Below the pieces are notes generated by a model that saw only the letters and a list, made by a program, of their open reading frames with translations, ran no database searches and had not been told where the DNA came from. Positions 1-6,875 of a stretch of DNA of 64,000 bases are shown here, piece by piece; position 1 is the stretch's first letter; each line of letters starts with the position of its first letter. The stretch is from UBA1413 sp037447215 (GTDB taxonomy: Bacteria; Bacteroidota; Bacteroidia; Bacteroidales; Prolixibacteraceae), in assembly GCA_037447215.1 (NCBI GenBank), contig JBBIHB010000012.1, positions 28,023 through 92,022 of the forward strand. The letters run 5' to 3'. The position numbers and the translations under genes are program-made.

Positions 1-787
1 AGAAGCTTTTGATCTCTTTACCATTGATTGTGTAGCTTGATAGAACCGCCCTTAATGAACCTAACCTTAAATCGAGGTCAAACAAGATCGGAACTTTATC
101 ATTTTGTGAAATATAAAACAGCAATCCGTCCGAACTCTTTAAAACACGGCCTTTATCCACTTCGGGCATCAAAATATAGGATGCCACATCACCCAAATCG
201 GTATTAATGGTTTGGATTCCATCGTGTTTAATTTTCATTATACTGATATCGTGGCCATTTATTACAGGAAGTTCAATATATCTGCCCCGTGGGGTTTTTC
301 CTATAAAATCCTGATTGACAAAATAGAAAAAAACAGATAAAAAATCGAGGAGTTTAGGAGGAACTTTTATCCCGCCTGATTTTTCACTGTAAATGGAATC
401 ATTCCGATGGAAAAAATAAACTTCATTATAATATCTGTAATTCCCTTCTTTTGCATTACGGATGGCCTTATAAGGCAGATATGTCTGGGCATCTACAATG
501 CTCTCATAAATATTGTGAACCCTGAAAAGCCTGTCGGTTACCCCGGTAGTCCGTCCTTCCATAAAGTAGTGTATCGCCTTTTTTCCGTTATAAACCGTAT
601 CGGTTATAATCATTTTAGCTTCACCACCTTTTATTATACCATATTTCAGGTTGTAGGTTAAAACAGCCTTGTTTTTTGCGTTCAACACCTGTGATGAGCC
701 GAGTAGCACCAACATCACTGAAAATAGCATGATATGCATAAAACGAACATGTTGAATACTATGATCATATATTGACTCCGGGTTCAT
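1..787 (-). CDS. DUF3108 domain-containing exported protein (3' end outside window)
   Basis: The minus-strand reading frame is open from an ATG at 787 to the left edge, about 262 codons, and its stop lies outside the window. The N-terminus has a hydrophobic stretch (LFSVMLVLLGSS) that fits a signal peptide, especially if translation starts at the second Met (residue 17). The body carries the pattern of DUF3108 (LTYNLKYGIIKGGEAKM, then VDKGRVLKSSDG), a periplasmic or outer-membrane-associated beta-rich family of unknown function common in Bacteroidota. The start is 4 bases beyond the tsaB stop, so the two are probably co-transcribed. The family call rests on sequence pattern alone. Confidence 0.75.
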   Translation of the reverse strand, partial: MNPESIYDHSIQHVRFMHIMLFSVMLVLLGSSQVLNAKNKAVLTYNLKYGIIKGGEAKMIITDTVYNGKKAIHYFMEGRTTGVTDRLFRVHNIYESIVDAQTYLPYKAIRNAKEGNYRYYNEVYFFHRNDSIYSEKSGGIKVPPKLLDFLSVFFYFVNQDFIGKTPRGRYIELPVINGHDISIMKIKHDGIQTINTDLGDVASYILMPEVDKGRVLKSSDGLLFYISQNDKVPILFDLDLRLGSLRAVLSSYTINGKEIKSF

Positions 788-791
788 AATG

Positions 792-1499
792 TCAGAAAAT
801 TTTATTTTTTGGGATTGTTGCCACAAAATTTTTCAGGTAAAAAGGTTCAAAATAGGCAATATCCTCAAATTTCTTTTCATTGAACAACCTGTAAGCTATT
901 TCAACCATAAACCGTGCCGAAGCATTTACCCCGTCAATAAAAACAGAATTATGACCTTCGAGCGCCGATTTGCATTTGTGAGCTCCATTTCCGAAAAAAA
1001 CAACCGGAAAATTTTTCCTTTCGTCAATAAATGAATTTTTATCAATAACCAGTGATGATATTTCTGAAAGATTTTCACCTTTGGAATTATATAAGGCAGT
1101 ATAAACTTCCATTCGACGCGCATCAATCATCGGGCATAAAAGCGGTTCAATATCCGGGCCTATTCCATATTCAGCGTAATTCTGCGATACATGTAAAGCC
1201 AGTGTATCAATGGTGCTGACTGACAAAAGCGGGATTTGCAAACCATAGCATATTCCCTTTGCTGCGGATACCCCAATGCGAAGACCGGTATATGAACCGG
1301 GACCTTTGCTGGCACACACAGCATCAATATCCGATGGTTTTAAATTACCTGATGTAAGTAATTCATCGATGAAAACAGCAAGTTTTTCGGAATGGTTAAA
1401 CCCTTCGATGGTTTCAATGGAAGCTACAATTTTTTCATTGCAGGAGAGCGCTACAGAACAAACTTCGGTAGAGGTCTCAATCAGAAGAATGTATGGCAT
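792..1499 (-). CDS. tsaB: tRNA N6-threonylcarbamoyladenosine biosynthesis protein TsaB
   Basis: TsaB is the non-catalytic partner of TsaD in the cytoplasmic complex that makes t6A at position 37 of ANN-decoding tRNAs. The protein has the ASKHA-fold signatures expected: IETST at residues 7-11 and GPGSYTGLRIG at 66-76. I chose the ATG at 1499 because MPYILLIETST matches the usual N-terminus; an in-frame ATG 11 codons upstream would add an unmatched extension. At 235 residues the length is normal for the family. A TAATTTTG box about 30 bases upstream could be its promoter. The DUF3108 gene follows directly. Confidence 0.93.
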   Translation of the reverse strand: MPYILLIETSTEVCSVALSCNEKIVASIETIEGFNHSEKLAVFIDELLTSGNLKPSDIDAVCASKGPGSYTGLRIGVSAAKGICYGLQIPLLSVSTIDTLALHVSQNYAEYGIGPDIEPLLCPMIDARRMEVYTALYNSKGENLSEISSLVIDKNSFIDERKNFPVVFFGNGAHKCKSALEGHNSVFIDGVNASARFMVEIAYRLFNEKKFEDIAYFEPFYLKNFVATIPKNKIF

Positions 1500-1529
1500 T
1501 GGATATTTTTCTGGATTTCGATATAAGTA

Positions 1530-1537
1530 CAAAATTA
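1530..1537 (-). promoter_or_regulatory. candidate -7 promoter box for tsaB
   Basis: On the minus strand this reads TAATTTTG, matching the Bacteroidota -7 consensus TAnnTTTG. It would place the transcript start near 1524, about 25 bases ahead of the tsaB ATG. No -33 TTG is visible at the right distance, so the call is tentative. Confidence 0.4.
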
Positions 1538-1705
1538 ATAATTTGAACCATTTACATGAACCTTGACCACTGAACCTTGAAAATCTGAAAATTGAACCAG
1601 TTGGATGGAACTCTGTTTAAGAAAATATTAAAATGATTTTATCGTTATAATTTGGTTTGAAAAACGGATGATTTTTCATATCTTGTTGGAAGTTTTCAGA
1701 AAGTC

Positions 1706-2296
1706 ATGTATTATAATCCGGACATATTTAAGATTCAGAGTAACAATCTGGTACCCCGTAAAGGGCGTATCCTGATTGCTGAACCTTTTCTGCCGGGCAA
1801 TTATTTTAACCGTTCGGTAATCCTGATTGTTGCATATAGCAGCAAAGGATCAGTAGGGTTTATACTGAACAAGCAGATCGAACTTTATATTCAGGATTAT
1901 ATTGCTGATTTCCCTGAATTTAGCGCACCGGTATATATCGGGGGGCCTGTTTCAACCGATACAATTTATTTTATCCATACCCGTGGTGATGTGATACCCG
2001 GAAGCATACGTGTACTGGATAATATTTATTGGGGTGGCGATTTCGATGAGTTGAGGAGGCTTGTTGATATAGGCATTATAAATCCTTCTGAAGTGCGCTT
2101 TTTTCTTGGGTACTCAGGCTGGGATGCAGGGCAGCTCGAAAGGGAGATCAAAGAAAACTCATGGCTGGTGAATGACGTAGATGGAGTTTCAGTAATGCGG
2201 AGGCTTAATATGTCGTCGTGGGCCGATTTTGTTAGAAAGGTTGGCGATAAATACCATATCTGGACAAATTTTCCAGAAAATCCTACATTGAATTAA
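1706..2296 (+). CDS. YqgE/AlgH family protein (DUF179)
   Basis: The 196-residue protein matches the YqgE/AlgH (UPF0301) family throughout: KGRILIAEPFL at residues 19-29, GSVGFILNK near 48-56, a GGPV turn and FLGYSGWDAGQLE. The biochemical role of the family is not settled; it is a small cytoplasmic protein sometimes linked to regulation. It starts at the first ATG with no strong ribosome binding site. It is a single plus-strand gene between tsaB and a minus-strand aminotransferase, and its stop overlaps that gene's 3' end by 4 bases, tail to tail. Confidence 0.93.
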   Translation: MYYNPDIFKIQSNNLVPRKGRILIAEPFLPGNYFNRSVILIVAYSSKGSVGFILNKQIELYIQDYIADFPEFSAPVYIGGPVSTDTIYFIHTRGDVIPGSIRVLDNIYWGGDFDELRRLVDIGIINPSEVRFFLGYSGWDAGQLEREIKENSWLVNDVDGVSVMRRLNMSSWADFVRKVGDKYHIWTNFPENPTLN

Positions 2297-3138
2297 CGAT
2301 AATCAACCAGGTTCTTTCTGTTTTGCCAAACTAATTTATCCACTCCGTTGCGGATTATTTCTGTTTTTTTCTTTACAAATCGCTTTGTTCCTACACCCAT
2401 AATCCATTTAAAACCGTTTTGCTCCGATGCCGTAAAAATTTCATCCATCTGTTGAAGGTCATCAGGGTATAACGCATCCGACTCAATAATTATCAGTCCC
2501 GACAGGGATGCCGATTCAATGGTTAATGCCCTTAAATTGTTGTTCGTACAACCGCTTCCTAACGATGGGGTAATAAATTTATCCTGGGACACACAAAACA
2601 GATTTGAACCGATTGTTTCAACCACAGCTCCTTTTTCGTTGCAAAAAACAGAATCGCCATATCGTGTACCGGTAATTTTCAATTTTTCGTTCATCCAGAT
2701 GGATTCCCTTAAATATTTTTTTGAGAATGAGACCGACTGTGACCAGATAACCTCATCTGAAATAATGGCCAGTTTTCCATTCTCGTCGAATGGTATTTCG
2801 CGATGGGGATATTTTTCAATCTGCCCTATAAAATTCCATGTTGAATCATTTATAAAGAAATGCAAATGCAACCATCCACCCATAAATGCCTTGTTTTTGT
2901 TTATCAATCGGATGGCAAGCCTCAGCAATTCTGAATGATCATCGGTTTCGATCCGGTATTTTAACCTTAGGCTTTCAATGAGGTTGTTCAACTCTTCAAT
3001 ATGGTTGGCAAAAAAAGGAATTTCGCCGTGGGCAAACCACATTGAAGTTCTTACTTTCACAGGAAATTGTAACCATTCATCTTTGGGATTGAATTCGTTG
3101 TCGCTCGTAATTTTTCTTTGGTGAAGGTAGAATTCCAT
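2293..3138 (-). CDS. Aminotransferase class IV (fold-type IV PLP enzyme)
   Basis: This 281-residue protein resembles the branched-chain aminotransferase / aminodeoxychorismate lyase family. A Lys in SKKYLRESIWMN sits where the PLP lysine is expected, followed by GDSVFCNEKGAVVETIGSNLF, the typical E-x-x-x-SN-x-F stretch that binds the cofactor, and GxGCTNNNLR close to the phosphate-binding turn. Substrate cannot be read from the sequence; 4-amino-4-deoxychorismate lyase (folate) or an amino acid transaminase are both possible. It is last in the minus-strand run amn-holA-rhomboid-aminotransferase, 11 bases after the rhomboid gene. Confidence 0.85.
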   Translation of the reverse strand: MEFYLHQRKITSDNEFNPKDEWLQFPVKVRTSMWFAHGEIPFFANHIEELNNLIESLRLKYRIETDDHSELLRLAIRLINKNKAFMGGWLHLHFFINDSTWNFIGQIEKYPHREIPFDENGKLAIISDEVIWSQSVSFSKKYLRESIWMNEKLKITGTRYGDSVFCNEKGAVVETIGSNLFCVSQDKFITPSLGSGCTNNNLRALTIESASLSGLIIIESDALYPDDLQQMDEIFTASEQNGFKWIMGVGTKRFVKKKTEIIRNGVDKLVWQNRKNLVDYR

Positions 3139-3149
3139 TGCATAAACCT

Positions 3150-3761
3150 TTACATTACATTGAATATCTGATCAATAAAACTATCCAAAAATTGCGGGCG
3201 AAGAATTGTGGGGAAAATAAAACCAAACAATGCCCCTAAAAAGTGGGCATCGTGTGCAACATTATCGAGTTCTTTCCTGCTCATCTGGTAGGAATAGAGC
3301 AGATATAATCCGGCAAAAATAATCCCCGGAATGGGGATGATCCCAAAAAAATAGACCTTTTGCCAAGGATTAAGAAAAATAAAAGTAAATAGCACTGCGG
3401 CCACTGCTCCCGATGCTCCTATTGCATTGTAGTAATAGTTGTTTTTATGCTTGTACAGCGACCAGAGATTTGAAAATAAAGTTCCACCGATATACAACAA
3501 AATAAAATAAGCAATAGCTGCCTGTCCGAAATAGTTCCTGAAATATTGCTCGACTGCTGTTCCGAAAAAAAACAAAACAAACATATTAACGAAAAGATGA
3601 GTCCAACCGGCATGCAGGAGGGCATGACTTACAAGCCTGTAATACTGCTGCCGGTGTATGATCTGCGCTGCATTAAACTGAAGTTTTTCCAATAACTGTT
3701 GGTTCGTGAACGCAATGTACGAAACCAATGCGGTTATTCCGATTATAAAATAGGTTATCAT
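3150..3761 (-). CDS. Rhomboid family intramembrane serine protease
   Basis: A polytopic membrane protein of 203 residues with about six hydrophobic segments. The rhomboid active site is visible: GASGA with Ser117 as nucleophile and His173 in HFLGALFG, together with HAGWTHLFVNM at residues 50-60, the conserved H...HL..NM segment of transmembrane helix 2. Rhomboids cleave transmembrane substrates within the bilayer; the substrate here is unknown. It starts immediately after the holA stop with no gap, so it is probably translationally coupled to holA. Confidence 0.93.
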   Translation of the reverse strand: MITYFIIGITALVSYIAFTNQQLLEKLQFNAAQIIHRQQYYRLVSHALLHAGWTHLFVNMFVLFFFGTAVEQYFRNYFGQAAIAYFILLYIGGTLFSNLWSLYKHKNNYYYNAIGASGAVAAVLFTFIFLNPWQKVYFFGIIPIPGIIFAGLYLLYSYQMSRKELDNVAHDAHFLGALFGFIFPTILRPQFLDSFIDQIFNVM

Positions 3762-4766
3762 CTAATGTAAAATTTTATAAATCATTTCTTTATATAATTC
3801 AGCCTGAGTCACCTCGCCCGATGATTCGAGACCTTTGCTTTTCATATCAAATTCGCGCAGGATTCCAAATATTTCGAATATTTTGGTTGGTGTATATTCT
3901 TGCGCTTCCTTTATGGTTTTTTTTGCAATATATGATGAGTTGATCCTGAATTGTTTCATGACTTCGCTTTCCGATTTGTTGGGCATAAAATGATACCTGA
4001 ACATCCGGTTGAAAAAGTAAAAAAGTGAGGTAATGGTAACACTAATCGGATAGTTCGCCGGGTTAGCGGCAAAATGGTTAACAATTCGGTTTGCTTTCAG
4101 TACATCGCGGCTGCCTAATGCTGCAGTAAGTTCGAATATGTTGAAATCTTTACTAATCCCAATGTTTTTTTCTACATGTTCGGGAGTGATGGTTGAACCT
4201 TTGGGGACCAGAATGAATAATTTTTTAATTTCATTTACCACTTTTCCAATATCTTCACCGAGGAAATCGGCAATCATTTGAGTTGCTTGTGGCACTATTT
4301 TGTACCCGTTTTTCCTTACAAACGTGTCAATCCATTGTTGGAGCTGGTAATCCCTCACTTTCTTCGATTCAAAATAGAGGGTATTTTTTTTCAGGAGCTT
4401 GGCAAGCTCTGTACGCCCGTCAATTTTTTTATACTTATAGTTTATTACCAAAATGGTGGTTTTCGAAGGAGCATTCAGGTATTTCTGAAATGCTTCAAGG
4501 TTCTTCCAATCCTGTGCTTCTTTTACGATAATTACCTGTAGCGTGGCCATCATCGGGAACCGGCGTGCCGATTCCATCACCATGTAGGGATCACTGTCGC
4601 AGCCATAGAAAACCGATTGGTTGAAGCCTTTTTCGGCATCAGTCAAAACATTGTTTTCGATATAATCTGATATCTGATCTATATAATAGGGTTCTTCCCC
4701 GGTTAAAAAATAAACAGGACGATAAATTTTCTTTCCCAGTTCTTCAATGATATTTTCAAATTCCAC
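3762..4766 (-). CDS. holA: DNA polymerase III subunit delta
   Basis: The delta subunit belongs to the clamp-loader complex and opens the beta clamp for loading onto DNA. The 334-residue sequence fits the family in length and pattern: an N-terminal RecA-like region with PVYFLTGEEPYYID, a middle helical part (FLGEDIGKVVNEIKKL) and a C-terminal collar region. As is usual for delta, no working Walker ATPase motif is seen. It follows amn by 4 bases and adjoins the rhomboid gene. Delta subunits diverge strongly, but the combination of motifs and length makes the call firm. Confidence 0.93.
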   Translation of the reverse strand: MEFENIIEELGKKIYRPVYFLTGEEPYYIDQISDYIENNVLTDAEKGFNQSVFYGCDSDPYMVMESARRFPMMATLQVIIVKEAQDWKNLEAFQKYLNAPSKTTILVINYKYKKIDGRTELAKLLKKNTLYFESKKVRDYQLQQWIDTFVRKNGYKIVPQATQMIADFLGEDIGKVVNEIKKLFILVPKGSTITPEHVEKNIGISKDFNIFELTAALGSRDVLKANRIVNHFAANPANYPISVTITSLFYFFNRMFRYHFMPNKSESEVMKQFRINSSYIAKKTIKEAQEYTPTKIFEIFGILREFDMKSKGLESSGEVTQAELYKEMIYKILH

Positions 4767-4770
4767 TATA

Positions 4771-5541
4771 TCAGAATTTTAGGTGTTTAACCGATTGTCC
4801 ATTGTTTTTAATTTCTCGAAGGGCGTCAATACCTATGTTTATGTGGTTTTCAACGAACATAGAGGTAACTTTTTTATCGCTTTCTTCGGTTTTTACTCCT
4901 GTCGAAATCATGGGTTGATCTGAAACCAGCAACAAGGCTCCTGATGGTATCTGATTGGCAAACCCGACAATGAAAATGGTTGCGGTTTCCATATCAATTG
5001 CCATCGCCCTGGTTTTTTCCAGATATTTTTTAAACCGGTCGTCATATTCCCATACCCGCTTGTTGGTGGTGAAAACGGTTCCGGTCCAATAGTCGAGTTG
5101 TTTGTCACGTATAACATGTGAAACGGCCCTTTGGAGATTAAATGATGGCAGTGCTGGTATTTCAGGTGGTAGATAATCGTTTGAAGTACCATCGCTTCTA
5201 ATGGCAGCAATAGGAAGGATCAGGTCTCCAAGTTTGTTTTTTGCTTTCAGCCCTCCACATTTTCCTAAGAAAAGCACCGCTTCGGGCATTATAGCGCTTA
5301 AAAGGTCCATAATTGTAGCAGCATTTGGGCTTCCCATTCCGAAATTGATGATGGTTATACCTTCAGCTGTTGCATTGGGCATGGCCCTGTTGCTTCCATC
5401 AACGGGAACTTCGAACCGATGTGCAAACATTTCGACATATAACTGAAAATTTGTAAGCAGGATATGTTTGCCAAATTCATTGAGTGGCCTGCCTGTATAG
5501 CGTGGTAACCAGTTTTCTACAATTTCTTCCTTCGTTTTCAT
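4771..5541 (-). CDS. amn: AMP nucleosidase
   Basis: AMP nucleosidase hydrolyses AMP to adenine and ribose 5-phosphate. The 256-residue protein is the short Bacteroidota form, which lacks the long N-terminal regulatory part of the E. coli enzyme. It keeps the phosphorylase-fold core: FGMGSPNAATIMDLL, FLGKCGGLK, AIDMETATIF (substrate-binding Met-Glu) and LLLVSDQPM (catalytic Asp region). I chose the ATG at 5541 (MKTKEEIVENWLPRYTG). A longer frame runs upstream to 5628 but would overlap the divergent gene, and its N-terminus has no family match. It heads the run amn-holA-rhomboid-aminotransferase. Confidence 0.92.
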   Translation of the reverse strand: MKTKEEIVENWLPRYTGRPLNEFGKHILLTNFQLYVEMFAHRFEVPVDGSNRAMPNATAEGITIINFGMGSPNAATIMDLLSAIMPEAVLFLGKCGGLKAKNKLGDLILPIAAIRSDGTSNDYLPPEIPALPSFNLQRAVSHVIRDKQLDYWTGTVFTTNKRVWEYDDRFKKYLEKTRAMAIDMETATIFIVGFANQIPSGALLLVSDQPMISTGVKTEESDKKVTSMFVENHINIGIDALREIKNNGQSVKHLKF

Positions 5542-5594
5542 ATCCGGTTTTTTTTTTGAAATAGTGTTATTTTCGTTGCCTCTGCATTTCATTA

Positions 5595-5602
5595 CAAAAA
5601 TA
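5595..5602 (-). promoter_or_regulatory. candidate -7 promoter box for the amn-holA operon
   Basis: On the minus strand this reads TATTTTTG, a match to the Bacteroidota -7 consensus. It predicts a transcript start near 5589 and a leader of roughly 48 bases before the amn ATG. No -33 TTG with good spacing is visible. Confidence 0.4.
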
Positions 5603-5622
5603 GCAATTTGAACATGGCGGCC

Positions 5623-6072
5623 ATGCAAAATCTTAATTTACCGGTATTCAATTTCAGGCTCCGGTCAGAGTCGGGAAGTGATTATATTTTCGATGAATTC
5701 CGCAGGCGGTGGGTGGTTCTTAATCCCGAAGAATGGGTCAGGCAGAATTTTTTAAAATTTCTTCATGAAAAAAAGGAATTCCCCAAATCATTGATGGCAA
5801 TTGAAAAAAGGGTTTTTGTCAATGGGCTTGCGCAAAGGTTCGACCTGGTTGTTTATCGCCGCAATGGGGTGCCAATTATGGTGGCCGAGTTTAAAGCTCC
5901 GTGTGTGGAAATCGGGCAGGATACATTTGATCAGGCCATCCGGTACAATAATTTTATCAAAGCCGCCTATGTGCTGGTTTCAAACGGAATAACACATTAC
6001 ACCTGCAAAATTGATTTTAAAAAAGGCAGCGCTGAATACCTGAATGACATACCAAATTTCGGGGATTTGTAA
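5623..6072 (+). CDS. Stand-alone type I restriction HsdR N-terminal-like nuclease-fold protein
   Basis: A 149-residue protein matching the HsdR N-terminal (HSDR_N_2) family, a PD-(D/E)xK nuclease fold. The motif residues are visible: D74 in RFDLVVYR and E89-x-K91 in VAEFKA. No helicase domain and no HsdM or HsdS gene is nearby, so this is not a working type I restriction system. Stand-alone copies divergent from holA are common in Bacteroidota, with no established function that I know. The frame is open from a TTG at 5608; I prefer the ATG at 5623 (MQNLNLPVFNF), with ATG 5614 as an alternative. Confidence 0.85.
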   Translation: MQNLNLPVFNFRLRSESGSDYIFDEFRRRWVVLNPEEWVRQNFLKFLHEKKEFPKSLMAIEKRVFVNGLAQRFDLVVYRRNGVPIMVAEFKAPCVEIGQDTFDQAIRYNNFIKAAYVLVSNGITHYTCKIDFKKGSAEYLNDIPNFGDL

Positions 6073-6129
6073 TTTGTGAAATATGTTAACCGTAAGCAGA
6101 TAAGAAATAATCCTTAAGTTTGCTTACAC

Positions 6130-6351
6130 TTGTTTTTGTCAAGTTGGTCATTTTCAAAGTGTTCAATGACAGAAGGCAAAATATGGAACAACTTATTATG
6201 GGATTCCGAATTTAACCTTTTATTGAACAATATGGGATTTAAAGTACTCAGGTATTGGGGACATCAGATTAAAGATGAGTTGAATTGGTGCCTTAATCGT
6301 GTATTGGAAATAATTACAAACGAAGATATGGATAGAATGGTGGATGATTAG
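6130..6351 (+). pseudogene. Remnant of a Vsr-like very-short-patch-repair endonuclease (C-terminal piece)
   Basis: A short frame (73 codons from a TTG at 6130; first ATG at 6166) encodes EGKIWNNLLWDSEFNLLLN followed by NMGFKVLRYWGHQIK. This resembles the C-terminal part of Vsr/DUF559-type endonucleases, where a K-W-x-N-x-x-x-D helix precedes a G-W/F-K-V-[IL]-R-x-W strand. The N-terminal half that carries the catalytic Asp and His residues is missing, and nothing like it is visible upstream in any frame. It is probably a decayed gene fragment. An intact small protein of unknown function is the alternative. Confidence 0.5.
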
Positions 6352-6875
6352 ATCAATAACTTCTGCAAGAACCATTCATCCTTCCACCCATCTTTGACCC
6401 TCAGCCACTGTTTTTTGATTCCGGTCACTTTATAACCAGCTTTTTCAAACAAATGAATGCTCGCAGTGTTGTCTTCTGAAATATTTGCGCACAACTGCCT
6501 GATCCCCAAAGCATGTATGGCATATTTTTCCAGTGCCGAAAGGGCATCCGAAGCATAACCTTTATTGCGGTACCCGGGGTCATGAATCAGTATTCCAACC
6601 ATAGCCCGCTGGTGGTAAGGATCGAAATCGAACAGGTCGATAGTGCCCAAAGGGATATAATCGTTGGCCTGAATGATGAAACGTACCTGTTTCTGCTCAT
6701 AAATATCTTTTGTGGCCTCTTTCAGATATTGGGCAAGAATATGCTTCGAAAATGGCGCACGGGAATTGCTAAGCGCCCATAACGACGAATCGTTTTCCCA
6801 TTTGTACAAGATGTCAATATCTTCAGGTTCCAAAGCCCTTAGCCTTATTTGACCATATTCCAGTATATTATCCAT
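6348..6875 (-). CDS. GNAT family N-acetyltransferase (RimJ/RimL type)
   Basis: A 175-residue acetyl-CoA-dependent acetyltransferase. It begins with RLRALEPEDIDILYKWEND, typical of the RimJ/RimL branch, and carries the acetyl-CoA pyrophosphate loop as RNKGYASDAL, then a beta strand with NTASIHLFEKAGYKVTG, the usual end of the GNAT core. The acceptor is unknown; in this branch it may be a ribosomal protein N-terminus, a polyamine or a small molecule. It overlaps the end of the upstream glycosyltransferase gene by 8 bases, so the two are likely co-transcribed. Its stop overlaps the opposing Vsr-like remnant by 4 bases. Confidence 0.9.
   Translation of the reverse strand: MDNILEYGQIRLRALEPEDIDILYKWENDSSLWALSNSRAPFSKHILAQYLKEATKDIYEQKQVRFIIQANDYIPLGTIDLFDFDPYHQRAMVGILIHDPGYRNKGYASDALSALEKYAIHALGIRQLCANISEDNTASIHLFEKAGYKVTGIKKQWLRVKDGWKDEWFLQKLLI

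Noticed and set aside
5608..5622. TTG and ATG starts upstream of 5623 for the HsdR-N gene
   Set aside because: The extension MNMAA adds nothing that resembles the family; the ATG at 5623 gives the usual N-terminus. ATG 5614 remains possible.
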